The translations under genes and the position numbers were made by a program. DNA of 5,396 nucleotides, taken from contig JAPUFN010000287.1 of the NCBI GenBank assembly GCA_027293665.1, forward strand, positions 1 through 5,396. The letters run 5' to 3'. Positions 1 through 5,396 of the stretch are shown piece by piece. How positions within the stretch are numbered: the first letter of the stretch is position 1; every line of letters starts with the position of its first letter. This DNA comes from Gammaproteobacteria bacterium (GTDB lineage: Bacteria > Pseudomonadota > Gammaproteobacteria > Pseudomonadales > Azotimanducaceae). The notes under the pieces were generated by a model. It did not search any database. It was not told where the DNA came from and saw only the letters and a list, made by a program, of their open reading frames with translations.

Positions 1-902
1 ACCGCATCGAGGAGTCGAATGTCGTCGCTGGTCAGAGGCTCCTCTGACACTGCTGGATGTACACGATTCACCAGCACACCGGCAATTGCGATCTGCTCAC
101 GTTCCAGACGCTCAGTGAACTGATTTACCTGGCCAAGACTCACTGGCTCCGGGGCACAAATGAGAAGAAAAGAGGTGGTGGATTCATTCATGAGAGCCAT
201 GACTTTTTCGGAGCGTAATTTGAGGCCGTCAAACATGCTCGAGAAGGCCAGGAGAAAATTCGACAAGTCGGCGAGCATCTCAACTCCCGTGAACCTTTCC
301 ATGAATTTCAATGCCACGGCCGACGACTGGCGGAAAAAATTGAACTGAGCCCTCGCTGCAACACCATAGGGTGCGATCAACAATTTCGTCAGCGAGCCAT
401 CCAGCAGATCAATGAGCCGTTGCGGAGCATCAAGGAAATCCAGCGCGTGCTGGGCCGGCGGCGTGTCGACGATGAGAAGATCAAAATCGTCCGCGCTGAT
501 AATCTCCAGCACTCGCTCCATTGCAATCAGCTCGCGGGAACCACCGAGCGATGAGGAAAGCTGCTGGTAGTAGGAGTTCTCGAAGATGGTGTCTCGAACG
601 CGCTCGCTTGGCGCGTAGGTTTCGATCATCTGATCAAACGTTCGCTTGGTGTCGAGCATCATTGCTGACAACGCACCCGGAGCGTCCACGGCTACCGGTT
701 GTGGGTCATTGTCCAGGTCATGCAGGCCCATGGCTTGCGCCAGGCGCTTTGCCGGGTCAATGGTCATCACCAGCACCCGCCGGCCCTGTCTGGCGGCGAG
801 CATTCCCAGTGCTGCCGCGCTCGTCGTCTTGCCAACGCCTCCGGCGCCACAACACACAACCACCCTGTGCTCCGCGACGAGCCGGATAAAATCAATTGCC
901 AC
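1..902 (-). CDS. ArsA/Get3-like ATPase, second subunit (BagB/Rv3680-like), 3' end beyond window
   Basis: About 300 residues are visible before the frame leaves the window. Translation of the minus strand gives a P-loop GAGGVGKTT at residues 19-27, then TIDPAKRLAQAMG (47-59), a YYQQLSSSLGGSRELIAME block near 111-129, and the switch II region DTPPAQHALDFLDAP (146-160). These match the ArsA_ATPase family within the SIMIBI NTPases, and most closely the actinobacterial Rv3680 type. Residues about 162-235 are hydrophobic and predicted helical, where Get3 proteins hold their client-binding helices. The deviant Walker A signature lysine is Ala20. No CxxC pair is visible. The chosen GTG start at 902 overlaps the upstream ATPase gene by 11 bases; another in-frame GTG lies at 917. 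Likely role: ATP-dependent partner of the adjacent ATPase in handling a membrane or hydrophobic client (inference). Arsenite transport is less likely because no ars genes are visible. Confidence 0.92.
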   Translation of the reverse strand, partial: MAIDFIRLVAEHRVVVCCGAGGVGKTTSAAALGMLAARQGRRVLVMTIDPAKRLAQAMGLHDLDNDPQPVAVDAPGALSAMMLDTKRTFDQMIETYAPSERVRDTIFENSYYQQLSSSLGGSRELIAMERVLEIISADDFDLLIVDTPPAQHALDFLDAPQRLIDLLDGSLTKLLIAPYGVAARAQFNFFRQSSAVALKFMERFTGVEMLADLSNFLLAFSSMFDGLKLRSEKVMALMNESTTSFLLICAPEPVSLGQVNQFTERLEREQIAIAGVLVNRVHPAVSEEPLTSDDIRLLDA

Positions 903-1785
903 GACTGCGCAACTCACGATCGAGAGCCTCGATCATCTTTTCATGAACCGCCGCTGAGTCTGGAAATCTGGGTATATGCAGCCGTTGAGATCGAGCCAGG
1001 GATGCAACCGCCGCCGTCTGAACAGCAGCCAGCTCCGACTCGGCGCGACAGGCACCCGCTGCGCTGGTAAGTGCTGCGGATCCACGCAACTGCAGCAACG
1101 CATTCAGCTCGTCGTTTGAAAAGCGCGCCTCTACCCATTGATTGATTACAACCGGTCCAACCGTCATGCGACGCTCGCGACAGAAATCCTGTAACTCCTC
1201 GGCTTCCCGCAGCGCCATCTCTTCAGGCAACGCGGTGAGCAGCACGCGAGTCCGACTCGGGTCGAGCAGCAGATCCTGAATCTTGCGTGCGTTGTGGTTG
1301 AGCGGTCCCACGTGAACTGCCGCCAGTGTCGTCTGCGCGACGTCGAGGAGCATTTTCAGATGGCCGGTCGCGGGGGCGTCGAAGACTACCCGAGTAAATG
1401 GCGAATCCGTTACCAGATCATAGAGTTTCCCGAGACACATCAATTCCTGGAATCCAGGTGCCGCTTCGGCAAAATCACGAAATATCCGGCCTCTGAGGAA
1501 GGTCTCGTACAGCCCTGAAAAAGGCATCTTCCGGCGCACATACTCCCTGACGGCAGCCAGAGCTTCAATGCGACACACCGACAAGCGGGGAGCGACCTCG
1601 GTAGGCTCGTATCTCAGCGGCACGCCGAATACCGGGTGGGGTTCATCGTGGAGATCGAGGGTGACTAATACCGTGTTCTCGCTGCGCGCTGAAAGCGCCG
1701 CAATGGCCGCCGCGACGGAGGATTTACCGACGCCGCCTTTGCCGCTGACGATGATCAGATTCTCCGGAAGTACGCTGTCAATCAT
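892..1785 (-). CDS. ArsA/Get3-like ATPase, first subunit (BagA/Rv3679-like)
   Basis: A complete protein of 297 residues from ATG 1785; an in-frame TTG at 1791 would add two residues. No strong Shine-Dalgarno sequence lies before either. Numbered from the TTG, the deviant Walker A GKGGVGKSS is at 17-25 with its signature lysine K18. An AAPGFQELMCLGKLYDL block is at 110-126, and VVFDAPATGH, the switch II region, is at 135-144. A TALPEEM motif at 186-192 lies near the usual nucleotide-base site. This order is that of the Rv3679-like branch of the ArsA family, shorter than two-domain ArsA and near single-domain Get3 length. No CxxC zinc motif is present. The gene is first in a two-gene unit with the ATPase at 1-902 and diverges from the hotdog gene at 1903. 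Heterodimer formation with the downstream product is inferred from the paired arrangement and from the known mycobacterial pair. Confidence 0.93.
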   Translation of the reverse strand: MIDSVLPENLIIVSGKGGVGKSSVAAAIAALSARSENTVLVTLDLHDEPHPVFGVPLRYEPTEVAPRLSVCRIEALAAVREYVRRKMPFSGLYETFLRGRIFRDFAEAAPGFQELMCLGKLYDLVTDSPFTRVVFDAPATGHLKMLLDVAQTTLAAVHVGPLNHNARKIQDLLLDPSRTRVLLTALPEEMALREAEELQDFCRERRMTVGPVVINQWVEARFSNDELNALLQLRGSAALTSAAGACRAESELAAVQTAAVASLARSQRLHIPRFPDSAAVHEKMIEALDRELRSRGN

Positions 1786-1902
1786 AGGCAAATATTGCGA
1801 AAGGGGTCGGCTAAAGGGAATACGGGGTTTCTATTATTCATGGTTACGGCAGAATACTCATGTCGACCCTGAATAACACAACGGCCGACTCTAGGGACAA
1901 GC
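1786..1902. promoter_or_regulatory. divergent intergenic region between ATPase pair and hotdog operon
   Basis: This 117-base gap must hold the promoters of two divergent transcription units. It is more AT-rich in its middle. A TATTAT box at 1832-1837 resembles a -10 element on the plus strand, but no matching -35 lies 16-18 bases upstream. No clear -35/-10 pair was found on the minus strand either, and no strong palindrome stands out. The regulatory role is inferred from gene orientation only. Confidence 0.45.
1893..1897 (+). promoter_or_regulatory. ribosome binding site of the hotdog gene
   Basis: AGGGA lies five bases before ATG 1903. It fixes the start of the MaoC-like gene, and no competing start with a better site is seen. 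Confidence 0.7.
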
Positions 1903-2676
1903 ATGGGCGCATACAACGTTGTTGCCAGAAATTTCTCCGCCGCAAACGAAAACAAAATCCACAGCGACGAGATAGCCAGAAAATATGGTTTTAAAGGGGG
2001 CCTCGTCCCCGGAGTTGCCGTGTTCGGTCATCTGACTTACCCACTGGTCGAGCGCTTCGGCGAGGACTGGTTGCGCCACTCACTGAGCAACGTCCGATTT
2101 CACAAGCCCGCCTACCATGAGGATGCCTTACGCATAGAAGTTTCGGAGGACGCCGAGGGGGTACAGGTCCAGTGTCACAATGCCGAAGATGTCCTGCTGG
2201 CCGATCTACGTACCAGCTTGCCGACTGAACTGCCGGAGCCGCACGATTCAGCTGTTTTCGACGAGCCTGCCAAAGATCCGATCCGCGTCGACATGACCTG
2301 GGATACGGTGCGACCGATGCAGCCATTCAACGATTGGCATTTTCAAATCACAACCGACGGCAACAACACCCACGCGGAGCAGATTGCCGACGCTCTACCA
2401 ATCTATCGCCATATCGCACATCCACACTGGCAGTTGTCGATTGCAAATAAGGCACTCTCCCATGAGTACATTATGCCGGCATGGCTTCACGTCGGCAGCG
2501 AAATACGATTTCGCGAACTCGTCCGGGTAGGAGACACGTTGCGCGTCAAAGCCGTACCGTTAGAAAAATGGCAACGGAAAGGTCACGAATTCATCCGCCT
2601 CTATGTCGCCTATCTGCGCGACGATGTACTGACCACTGAAATTTTCCACACCGCAATTTTCAAGGTTGCCGAGTAA
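1903..2676 (+). CDS. double-hotdog MaoC-like protein of unknown substrate
   Basis: A 257-residue protein with an N-terminal hotdog-like half containing ENKIHSDEIARKYGFKGG at 16-33, followed by LVPGVAVFGHL at 34-44. A second half ends in a strand-rich stretch containing HVGSEIRFRELVRVGDTLRV. The length suits two fused hotdog domains. The N-terminal segment aligns with the (R)-enoyl-CoA hydratase motif D-x-N-P-x-H. The histidine is kept (H20), but the catalytic aspartate position, five residues earlier, is Asn15. Similar ENKIH segments are, from memory, shared by an uncharacterised MaoC-like group, so this may be a family trait and not decay. A CoA- or ACP-thioester ligand is plausible from the fold; hydratase activity is doubtful. 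It starts the operon, and its stop codon overlaps the start of the PurN-like gene as TAATG, suggesting coupled translation. Confidence 0.8.
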   Translation: MGAYNVVARNFSAANENKIHSDEIARKYGFKGGLVPGVAVFGHLTYPLVERFGEDWLRHSLSNVRFHKPAYHEDALRIEVSEDAEGVQVQCHNAEDVLLADLRTSLPTELPEPHDSAVFDEPAKDPIRVDMTWDTVRPMQPFNDWHFQITTDGNNTHAEQIADALPIYRHIAHPHWQLSIANKALSHEYIMPAWLHVGSEIRFRELVRVGDTLRVKAVPLEKWQRKGHEFIRLYVAYLRDDVLTTEIFHTAIFKVAE

Positions 2677-3266
2677 TGCGCATTGCAATATTCGCATCCC
2701 ACGGCGGCTCGTTGTTGCAGGCAATTATCGACGCCTGTGCAGTTGAATCGATATCGGCGGAAATCGCTCTGGTCGTGAGCAACAACAGTAAATCGAAAAC
2801 TCTGCAGAGAGCGGCAGAAAACAACATACCCGCTGTTCATCTGAGCGCGAGCACACATCCGAAGGACGCCGCACTCGACGGTGCCATTCTGGAACAACTT
2901 GTAGACGCGAATGTGGAGTGGGTGATTCTCGCAGGGTATATGAGAAAACTCGGTCCGCTGACGTTGAGCAAATATCGAAACCACATCATCAACACTCATC
3001 CTGCGTTACTGCCGAGATACGGCGGTGAAGGCTTCTACGGAAGCAAAGTGCACGCCGCAGTGCTTGAAGCTGGTGACAAGGAAACCGGTGCGACCGTACA
3101 TCTCGTGGAAGCCGAATACGATTCAGGTCCGATCCTCTCTCAAGTCAGGGTGCCCGTTCGGCCGAATGACACGGTCGAGAGTCTGGAAAACCGAGTAAAG
3201 AACGCCGAACGAAATCTCCTCATCGCGACGCTCATGGAACTCCCGCACCAGCGCAAGGCAGGTTGA
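2676..3266 (+). CDS. purN: PurN-family formyltransferase (phosphoribosylglycinamide formyltransferase-like)
   Basis: A 196-residue protein collinear with E. coli PurN (212 residues), which moves the formyl group of 10-formyltetrahydrofolate to glycinamide ribonucleotide in step 3 of purine synthesis. The catalytic triad is present as N106 and H108 in INTHPALLP and D149 in EYDSGPIL. A glutamate matching the substrate-binding E173 of E. coli is E178. The lid region reads RYGGEGFYG (114-122) where E. coli has a different sequence. The phosphate loop is GSL at 11-13 instead of the usual Gly-Ser-Asn. The C-terminus is shorter than in E. coli. ATG 2676 overlaps the upstream stop codon. It is not beside purM, the common partner, but in a unit with a hotdog and an acetyltransferase gene. 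It may be the cell's purine enzyme or a paralogue with another substrate; the symbol rests on family membership. Confidence 0.85.
   Translation: MRIAIFASHGGSLLQAIIDACAVESISAEIALVVSNNSKSKTLQRAAENNIPAVHLSASTHPKDAALDGAILEQLVDANVEWVILAGYMRKLGPLTLSKYRNHIINTHPALLPRYGGEGFYGSKVHAAVLEAGDKETGATVHLVEAEYDSGPILSQVRVPVRPNDTVESLENRVKNAERNLLIATLMELPHQRKAG
3255..3262 (+). promoter_or_regulatory. Shine-Dalgarno-like site before a possible non-canonical GNAT start
   Basis: AAGGCAGG sits inside the last codons of the PurN-like gene, five bases before an in-frame ATC codon at 3268 that would give the acetyltransferase its full N-terminus. It is the best ribosome-binding match upstream of that N-terminus. Use as a real site is inference. 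Confidence 0.3.
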
Positions 3267-3321
3267 TATCAGCTACAACCTCAGGCCACTGACTGAGGCC
3301 GATGCGGAGGCTTACCGAACC

Positions 3322-3777
3322 TTGCGGCTGTTCATGCTGGAGGAATCGCCGAGCGCATTCAGTTCCGATATGCCCAGTGCACGAGCCTTGCCTCTTGATC
3401 ACTTCCGCGACCGCACGCGCGACGAGCCGGAAAACTTTATCATCGGCGGCTTTCGGGACGATGCGTTGATCGCCACGGCAGGCGCCTATCGAGAGACCGG
3501 CGAGAAGCGCCACCACATGGCAACGGTCTGGGGCATGTTCGTTCATCCGGACCACCGATGTGCGGGGCTCGGACACCAACTGTTAACACGCGTGTTGGAG
3601 CGGCTGACTCAGCTACCCGGAGTCGAGCGGGTAGAGCTAGCAGTCACCGTTGGCAACGACTCAGCTCTGGCGTTGTATGAAAGTTTTGGTTTCGAAATAT
3701 ACGGACGTGAACCCGACGCATTGAGAATCGCGGACACTGGATACGACGAATTCCATCTAAGTCTCAAGCTGTCCTAG
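3322..3777 (+). CDS. GNAT-family N-acetyltransferase, start uncertain
   Basis: From TTG 3322 the product has 151 residues. Motif A is clear: VWGMFVHPDHRCAGLGHQLL (69-88), with the acetyl-CoA pyrophosphate loop R79-x-x-G-x-G84. Motif B follows as VGNDSALALYESFGFEIYGR. The acceptor is unknown. The same frame upstream of the TTG reads ISYNLRPLTEADAEAYRT from 3268, a typical GNAT first strand and helix (RPLTEADAEAYR), which a TTG start would remove. No ATG, GTG or TTG occurs in this frame between the stop at 3196-3198 and 3322. ATC 3268, preceded by AAGGCAGG, or another unusual start may be used; a full protein from there would have 170 residues. GGAGG at 3306-3310 could serve the TTG at 11-base spacing. 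An in-frame ATG lies at 3334. The gene follows the PurN-like stop directly, so it is probably cotranscribed. Confidence 0.88.
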   Translation: MRLFMLEESPSAFSSDMPSARALPLDHFRDRTRDEPENFIIGGFRDDALIATAGAYRETGEKRHHMATVWGMFVHPDHRCAGLGHQLLTRVLERLTQLPGVERVELAVTVGNDSALALYESFGFEIYGREPDALRIADTGYDEFHLSLKLS

Positions 3778-3799
3778 CGACGTTGGACCCACTCATTCT

Positions 3800-4618
3800 T
3801 CAACGACAAAGAATCTCCAGCGCGGCCTGATGCAATACTTCCGATGCGGACGCAAGGACGACACCGCCCATGCTTGCATTGCCTCCATCAAACGTTGTGA
3901 CGATGCCGCCCGCTCCTTCGATTATCGGTATATGCGCCTGGATATCATAGGGCTTGAGGTTAGCGTCTGCCGCCAGATCCAGATAACCCATGGCTAGCAT
4001 CCCGTAGATGTAACAATCACCACCATAGTTCGTGAGCTTTACGGCATTCTCGAGAGAATCGAATCCTGCTCTCTGCGATCCTTCAAACCAGCGCGGGCTA
4101 GTAGTGGCCAGCACAGCATCTGAAAGTTCCGTACGGCGACTAACTTGAAGAGAGCGAACGTGGCTAGCGCCACGACGATACTCGGCAAACCGACCATCAC
4201 CGTAAAACAGTTCTTCCGTAAACGGCTGGTACATCACGCCGAGGACTGGTCGCTCACCATCAAACAGCGACAACAACAAACCCCAATGCAGCATGCCGCT
4301 CATGAACGCTCGCGTGCCATCGATCGGATCAATCACCCAAGTCAGGCCATTGCCTTCCTCATGCCCGAACTCTTCGCCGTAAATACCATGTTCGGAATAC
4401 CTGGTGTTGATAGCTTCGCGGACGATTTGTTCGGCGGCTTTATCGGCTTGAGTGACCGGATCGAAGCCCCCGTCGGTGAGTTTGTTCTGGACCACCGCAG
4501 AAGCACGAAAGTACGGTAGCGCTGCGGCCCCACCCGTCTGGGACACTTCGATTGCGAACGCAAGATACTCGGCACGCAGCGGATCGCTCAATGAGTATGG
4601 CGAGGAGTACTGCAACAT
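3800..4618 (-). CDS. hisN: inositol-monophosphatase-family phosphatase, probably histidinol-phosphatase HisN
   Basis: A 272-residue Mg2+-dependent phosphatase of the IMPase superfamily. Metal-binding motifs are intact: GEEFG with E82/E83, the signature WVIDPIDGT at 94-102 (D97, D100), and KPYD at 222-225 with D225, followed by IPIIEGAGG. An upstream DPVTQAD segment (53-59) is also typical. The HGIYGEEFG and YGGDCYIYG segments favour the HisN subgroup, which removes phosphate from L-histidinol phosphate in histidine synthesis, over SuhB or CysQ. No other his gene is nearby, so substrate assignment rests on these motifs. ATG 4618 has only a very close GGGA upstream, and the first 15 residues extend beyond the usual family start. 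The gene is convergent with the acetyltransferase (22-base gap) and divergent from the Rid gene. Confidence 0.84.
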   Translation of the reverse strand: MLQYSSPYSLSDPLRAEYLAFAIEVSQTGGAAALPYFRASAVVQNKLTDGGFDPVTQADKAAEQIVREAINTRYSEHGIYGEEFGHEEGNGLTWVIDPIDGTRAFMSGMLHWGLLLSLFDGERPVLGVMYQPFTEELFYGDGRFAEYRRGASHVRSLQVSRRTELSDAVLATTSPRWFEGSQRAGFDSLENAVKLTNYGGDCYIYGMLAMGYLDLAADANLKPYDIQAHIPIIEGAGGIVTTFDGGNASMGGVVLASASEVLHQAALEILCR

Positions 4619-4696
4619 GTTCCCGATTATGACCCAAGCTCTTACCCTTCGCCCACCGCTACTTTAAGATCCCCCTTGAAACCAGGGAGAAACACC
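4619..4696. promoter_or_regulatory. divergent intergenic region between hisN and the Rid gene
   Basis: These 78 bases separate two divergent starts and should carry both promoters. TAAGAT at 4665-4670 is a weak -10 candidate for the Rid gene, with TTACCC 17 bases upstream as a poor -35. No good minus-strand pair was found. The short shared region makes joint regulation possible but unproven. Confidence 0.4.
4684..4689 (+). promoter_or_regulatory. ribosome binding site of the Rid gene
   Basis: AGGGAG lies seven bases before ATG 4697. It decides the start against an in-frame TTG at 4676, which would add seven residues and place the site inside the coding sequence. Confidence 0.8.
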
Positions 4697-5080
4697 ATGA
4701 GCAGAGACGTAATCGTTCCAGAAGAAAACCAGAATCAATATCAGAACTTCCATTTCGCCTCTGCCGTCCGGTCGTCCGGGCTGCTTCTATGCTCCGGTCA
4801 GATCGGCGCTGGCGCCGACGGAATACCAGACTCGGTGGAAGAAGAATTTCAAAATGCCTGGAAGGCTATCGGAACAGTGTTAGAAGAGGCCGGCTTAACA
4901 TACAACGATATCCTCGAATACACGTCCTACCATGTGAACATGCACGATCACCTGGGTACATTCATGAAAGTACGCGATAAATTTGTCTCAGAACCATGGC
5001 CGGCCTGGACGGCCATCGGAATAACGGAACTGGCTATTCCGGGGGCTCGGGTGGAAATTCGGGTAACGGCGGGTTGTTGA
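4697..5080 (+). CDS. Rid-family (YjgF/YER057c/UK114) protein lacking the RidA catalytic arginine
   Basis: A 127-residue protein, the usual length for this family of homotrimeric cytosolic proteins. Family features in order are LLLCSGQIG near 31-39, the central helix with FQNAWKAIGTVLEEAGL, YHVNMHDHLGTF, and the C-terminal PAWTAIGITELAIPGARVEI. RidA deaminates reactive 2-aminoacrylate (enamine/imine) using Arg105 in its PARSCVEV segment. Here the equivalent residue is Trp104, while Glu120 is kept. That places it with the Rid subfamilies without the arginine (Rid4-Rid7 type), for which imine deaminase activity is not expected. The function of these groups is poorly known. The start is fixed by the AGGGAG site. 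It is transcribed away from hisN and appears to be a single gene. The name ridA should not be transferred. Confidence 0.92.
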   Translation: MSRDVIVPEENQNQYQNFHFASAVRSSGLLLCSGQIGAGADGIPDSVEEEFQNAWKAIGTVLEEAGLTYNDILEYTSYHVNMHDHLGTFMKVRDKFVSEPWPAWTAIGITELAIPGARVEIRVTAGC

Positions 5081-5257
5081 TTTCGTCGTTCATCCACAAT
5101 TCAGGTCTGTTTGTCGGATAACGTGACCGAATTCACATATGTTAGTTAGATTGAGGTGATAATTTGCCGTGATTTGAATTTTCATTGATACCCGAAAGGA
5201 TTAGGGATGTCACCGACCCCAAACCGAACTTGGGACGTTTCGTTGTAGAAACCTACG
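5081..5257. other. AT-richer intergenic region after the Rid gene
   Basis: These 177 bases hold no convincing coding frame. The composition is more AT-rich than in the genes to the left. A weak promoter-like pair, TTGAGG at 5151-5156 and TTGAAT at 5174-5179 with 17 bases between, could serve the gene starting at 5258. A five-base-pair hairpin CCCAA/TTGGG at 5218-5234 is not followed by a T-run, so it is not called as a terminator. No clear terminator for the Rid gene was found. Confidence 0.4.
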
Positions 5258-5396
5258 ATGAAGTGGATTGAGACGGCAATTACCTATCTATTCCCTACCA
5301 TTCTGCTGGAAGGCAGGCCGTGGAGATCAATGTGGGAAGAACAGGAGAAAGAAACCTTTACTTTCATATGTAAAATTTTCTTTCTGATCGCCAGTA
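5258..5396 (+). CDS. N-terminus of an unidentified, possibly membrane-bound protein, cut by the window edge
   Basis: An open frame of 46 residues begins at ATG 5258, ten bases after an in-frame TAG, and leaves the window without a stop. A hydrophobic stretch MKWIETAITYLFPTILLEG is followed by a charged loop rich in Glu and Lys (WEEQEKE at 26-32). A second stretch starts FTFICKIFFLIAS at 34-46 and continues beyond the edge. This looks like the cytoplasmic start and first membrane helix of an inner-membrane protein such as a sensor or signalling protein, but no family motif is visible. There is no good Shine-Dalgarno site before ATG 5258; a second in-frame ATG lies at 5330. Evidence is limited to frame, composition and position, and the frame could be fortuitous. 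Confidence 0.5.
   Translation, partial: MKWIETAITYLFPTILLEGRPWRSMWEEQEKETFTFICKIFFLIAS
5346..5385. repeat. 16-base imperfect inverted repeat, AT-rich
   Basis: The arms AGAAAGAAACCTTTAC (5346-5361) and GTAAAATTTTCTTTCT (5370-5385) are complementary at 14 of 16 positions, with two adjacent mismatches and an eight-base spacer TTTCATAT. It lies within the reading frame that starts at 5258. It could form a stem in RNA or serve as a protein-binding dyad, or be a chance result of AT-rich coding sequence for Lys/Phe-rich residues. It is not followed by a T-tract, so it is not a standard terminator. Confidence 0.55.

Noticed and set aside
521..1138. Several plus- and minus-strand open frames over the ATPase pair
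   Set aside because: They are antisense or shifted shadows of the two ATPases. Their translations are rich in Arg, Ala and Pro without motifs, while the minus-strand ATPase frames carry full family motifs.
1..1785. Arsenical resistance operon
   Set aside because: The ATPases belong to the ArsA family, but no arsR, arsB, arsC or arsD gene is seen, and their motifs fit the Rv3679/Rv3680-like pair better.
3781..3805. Bidirectional terminator between the acetyltransferase and hisN genes
   Set aside because: Only a five-base CGTTG/CAACG pairing with a 15-base loop exists, with no T-tract on either side.
4671..4688. Hairpin CCCT/AGGG hiding the Rid ribosome binding site
   Set aside because: The stem has four pairs and a seven-base loop, too weak to claim regulation.
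5151..5179. Sigma-70 promoter TTGAGG-17-TTGAAT
   Set aside because: Each box matches its consensus at only four of six positions, which is common by chance in AT-rich sequence; mentioned only as a weak candidate.
5218..5234. Terminator hairpin after the Rid gene
   Set aside because: The stem CCCAA/TTGGG has five pairs, no T-run follows, and it lies about 140 bases beyond the stop codon.

Overview
The window is a densely packed bacterial chromosome segment with seven well-supported genes and one probable gene start at the right edge. There are no RNA genes, mobile elements or CRISPR arrays. Base composition, short intergenic gaps, Shine-Dalgarno-preceded starts and the gene families point to a free-living Pseudomonadota, perhaps a marine-type gammaproteobacterium. 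That placement is inference from gene style; nothing here fixes the taxonomy.

Left block (minus strand, 1-1785): two ArsA/Get3-type ATPases in tandem, overlapping by about 11 bases. The first has a full deviant Walker A with its signature lysine. The second, cut by the window edge, has alanine in place of that lysine. The pair resembles the two-subunit Get3-like ATPases of mycobacteria (Rv3679/Rv3680, BagA/BagB), not an arsenic pump: no ars genes are visible beside it.

Middle block (plus strand, 1903-3777): three genes in one probable operon. A double-hotdog MaoC-like protein is translationally coupled (TAATG) to a PurN-family formyltransferase, which is followed at once by a GNAT acetyltransferase. 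The acetyltransferase frame carries recognisable GNAT sequence upstream of its first ordinary start codon, so its start is a puzzle. The hotdog protein has Asn where R-hydratases have the catalytic Asp, and the PurN-like protein has Leu in the Gly-Ser-Asn phosphate loop.

Right block: an inositol-monophosphatase-family protein, best read as histidinol-phosphatase (HisN), lies on the minus strand, convergent with the acetyltransferase (22-base gap). It is divergent from a Rid-family (YjgF/UK114) gene across 78 bases. The Rid protein has Trp at the position of the catalytic Arg105 of RidA. After a 177-base AT-richer gap, a reading frame with a hydrophobic segment starts at 5258 and runs off the edge; a 16-base inverted repeat lies inside it.

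The genes do not form one obvious pathway. The best candidates for something undescribed are the asymmetric ATPase pair and the coupled hotdog/formyltransferase/acetyltransferase unit. Both are families with known relatives, and no wholly new system can be demonstrated from this sequence.
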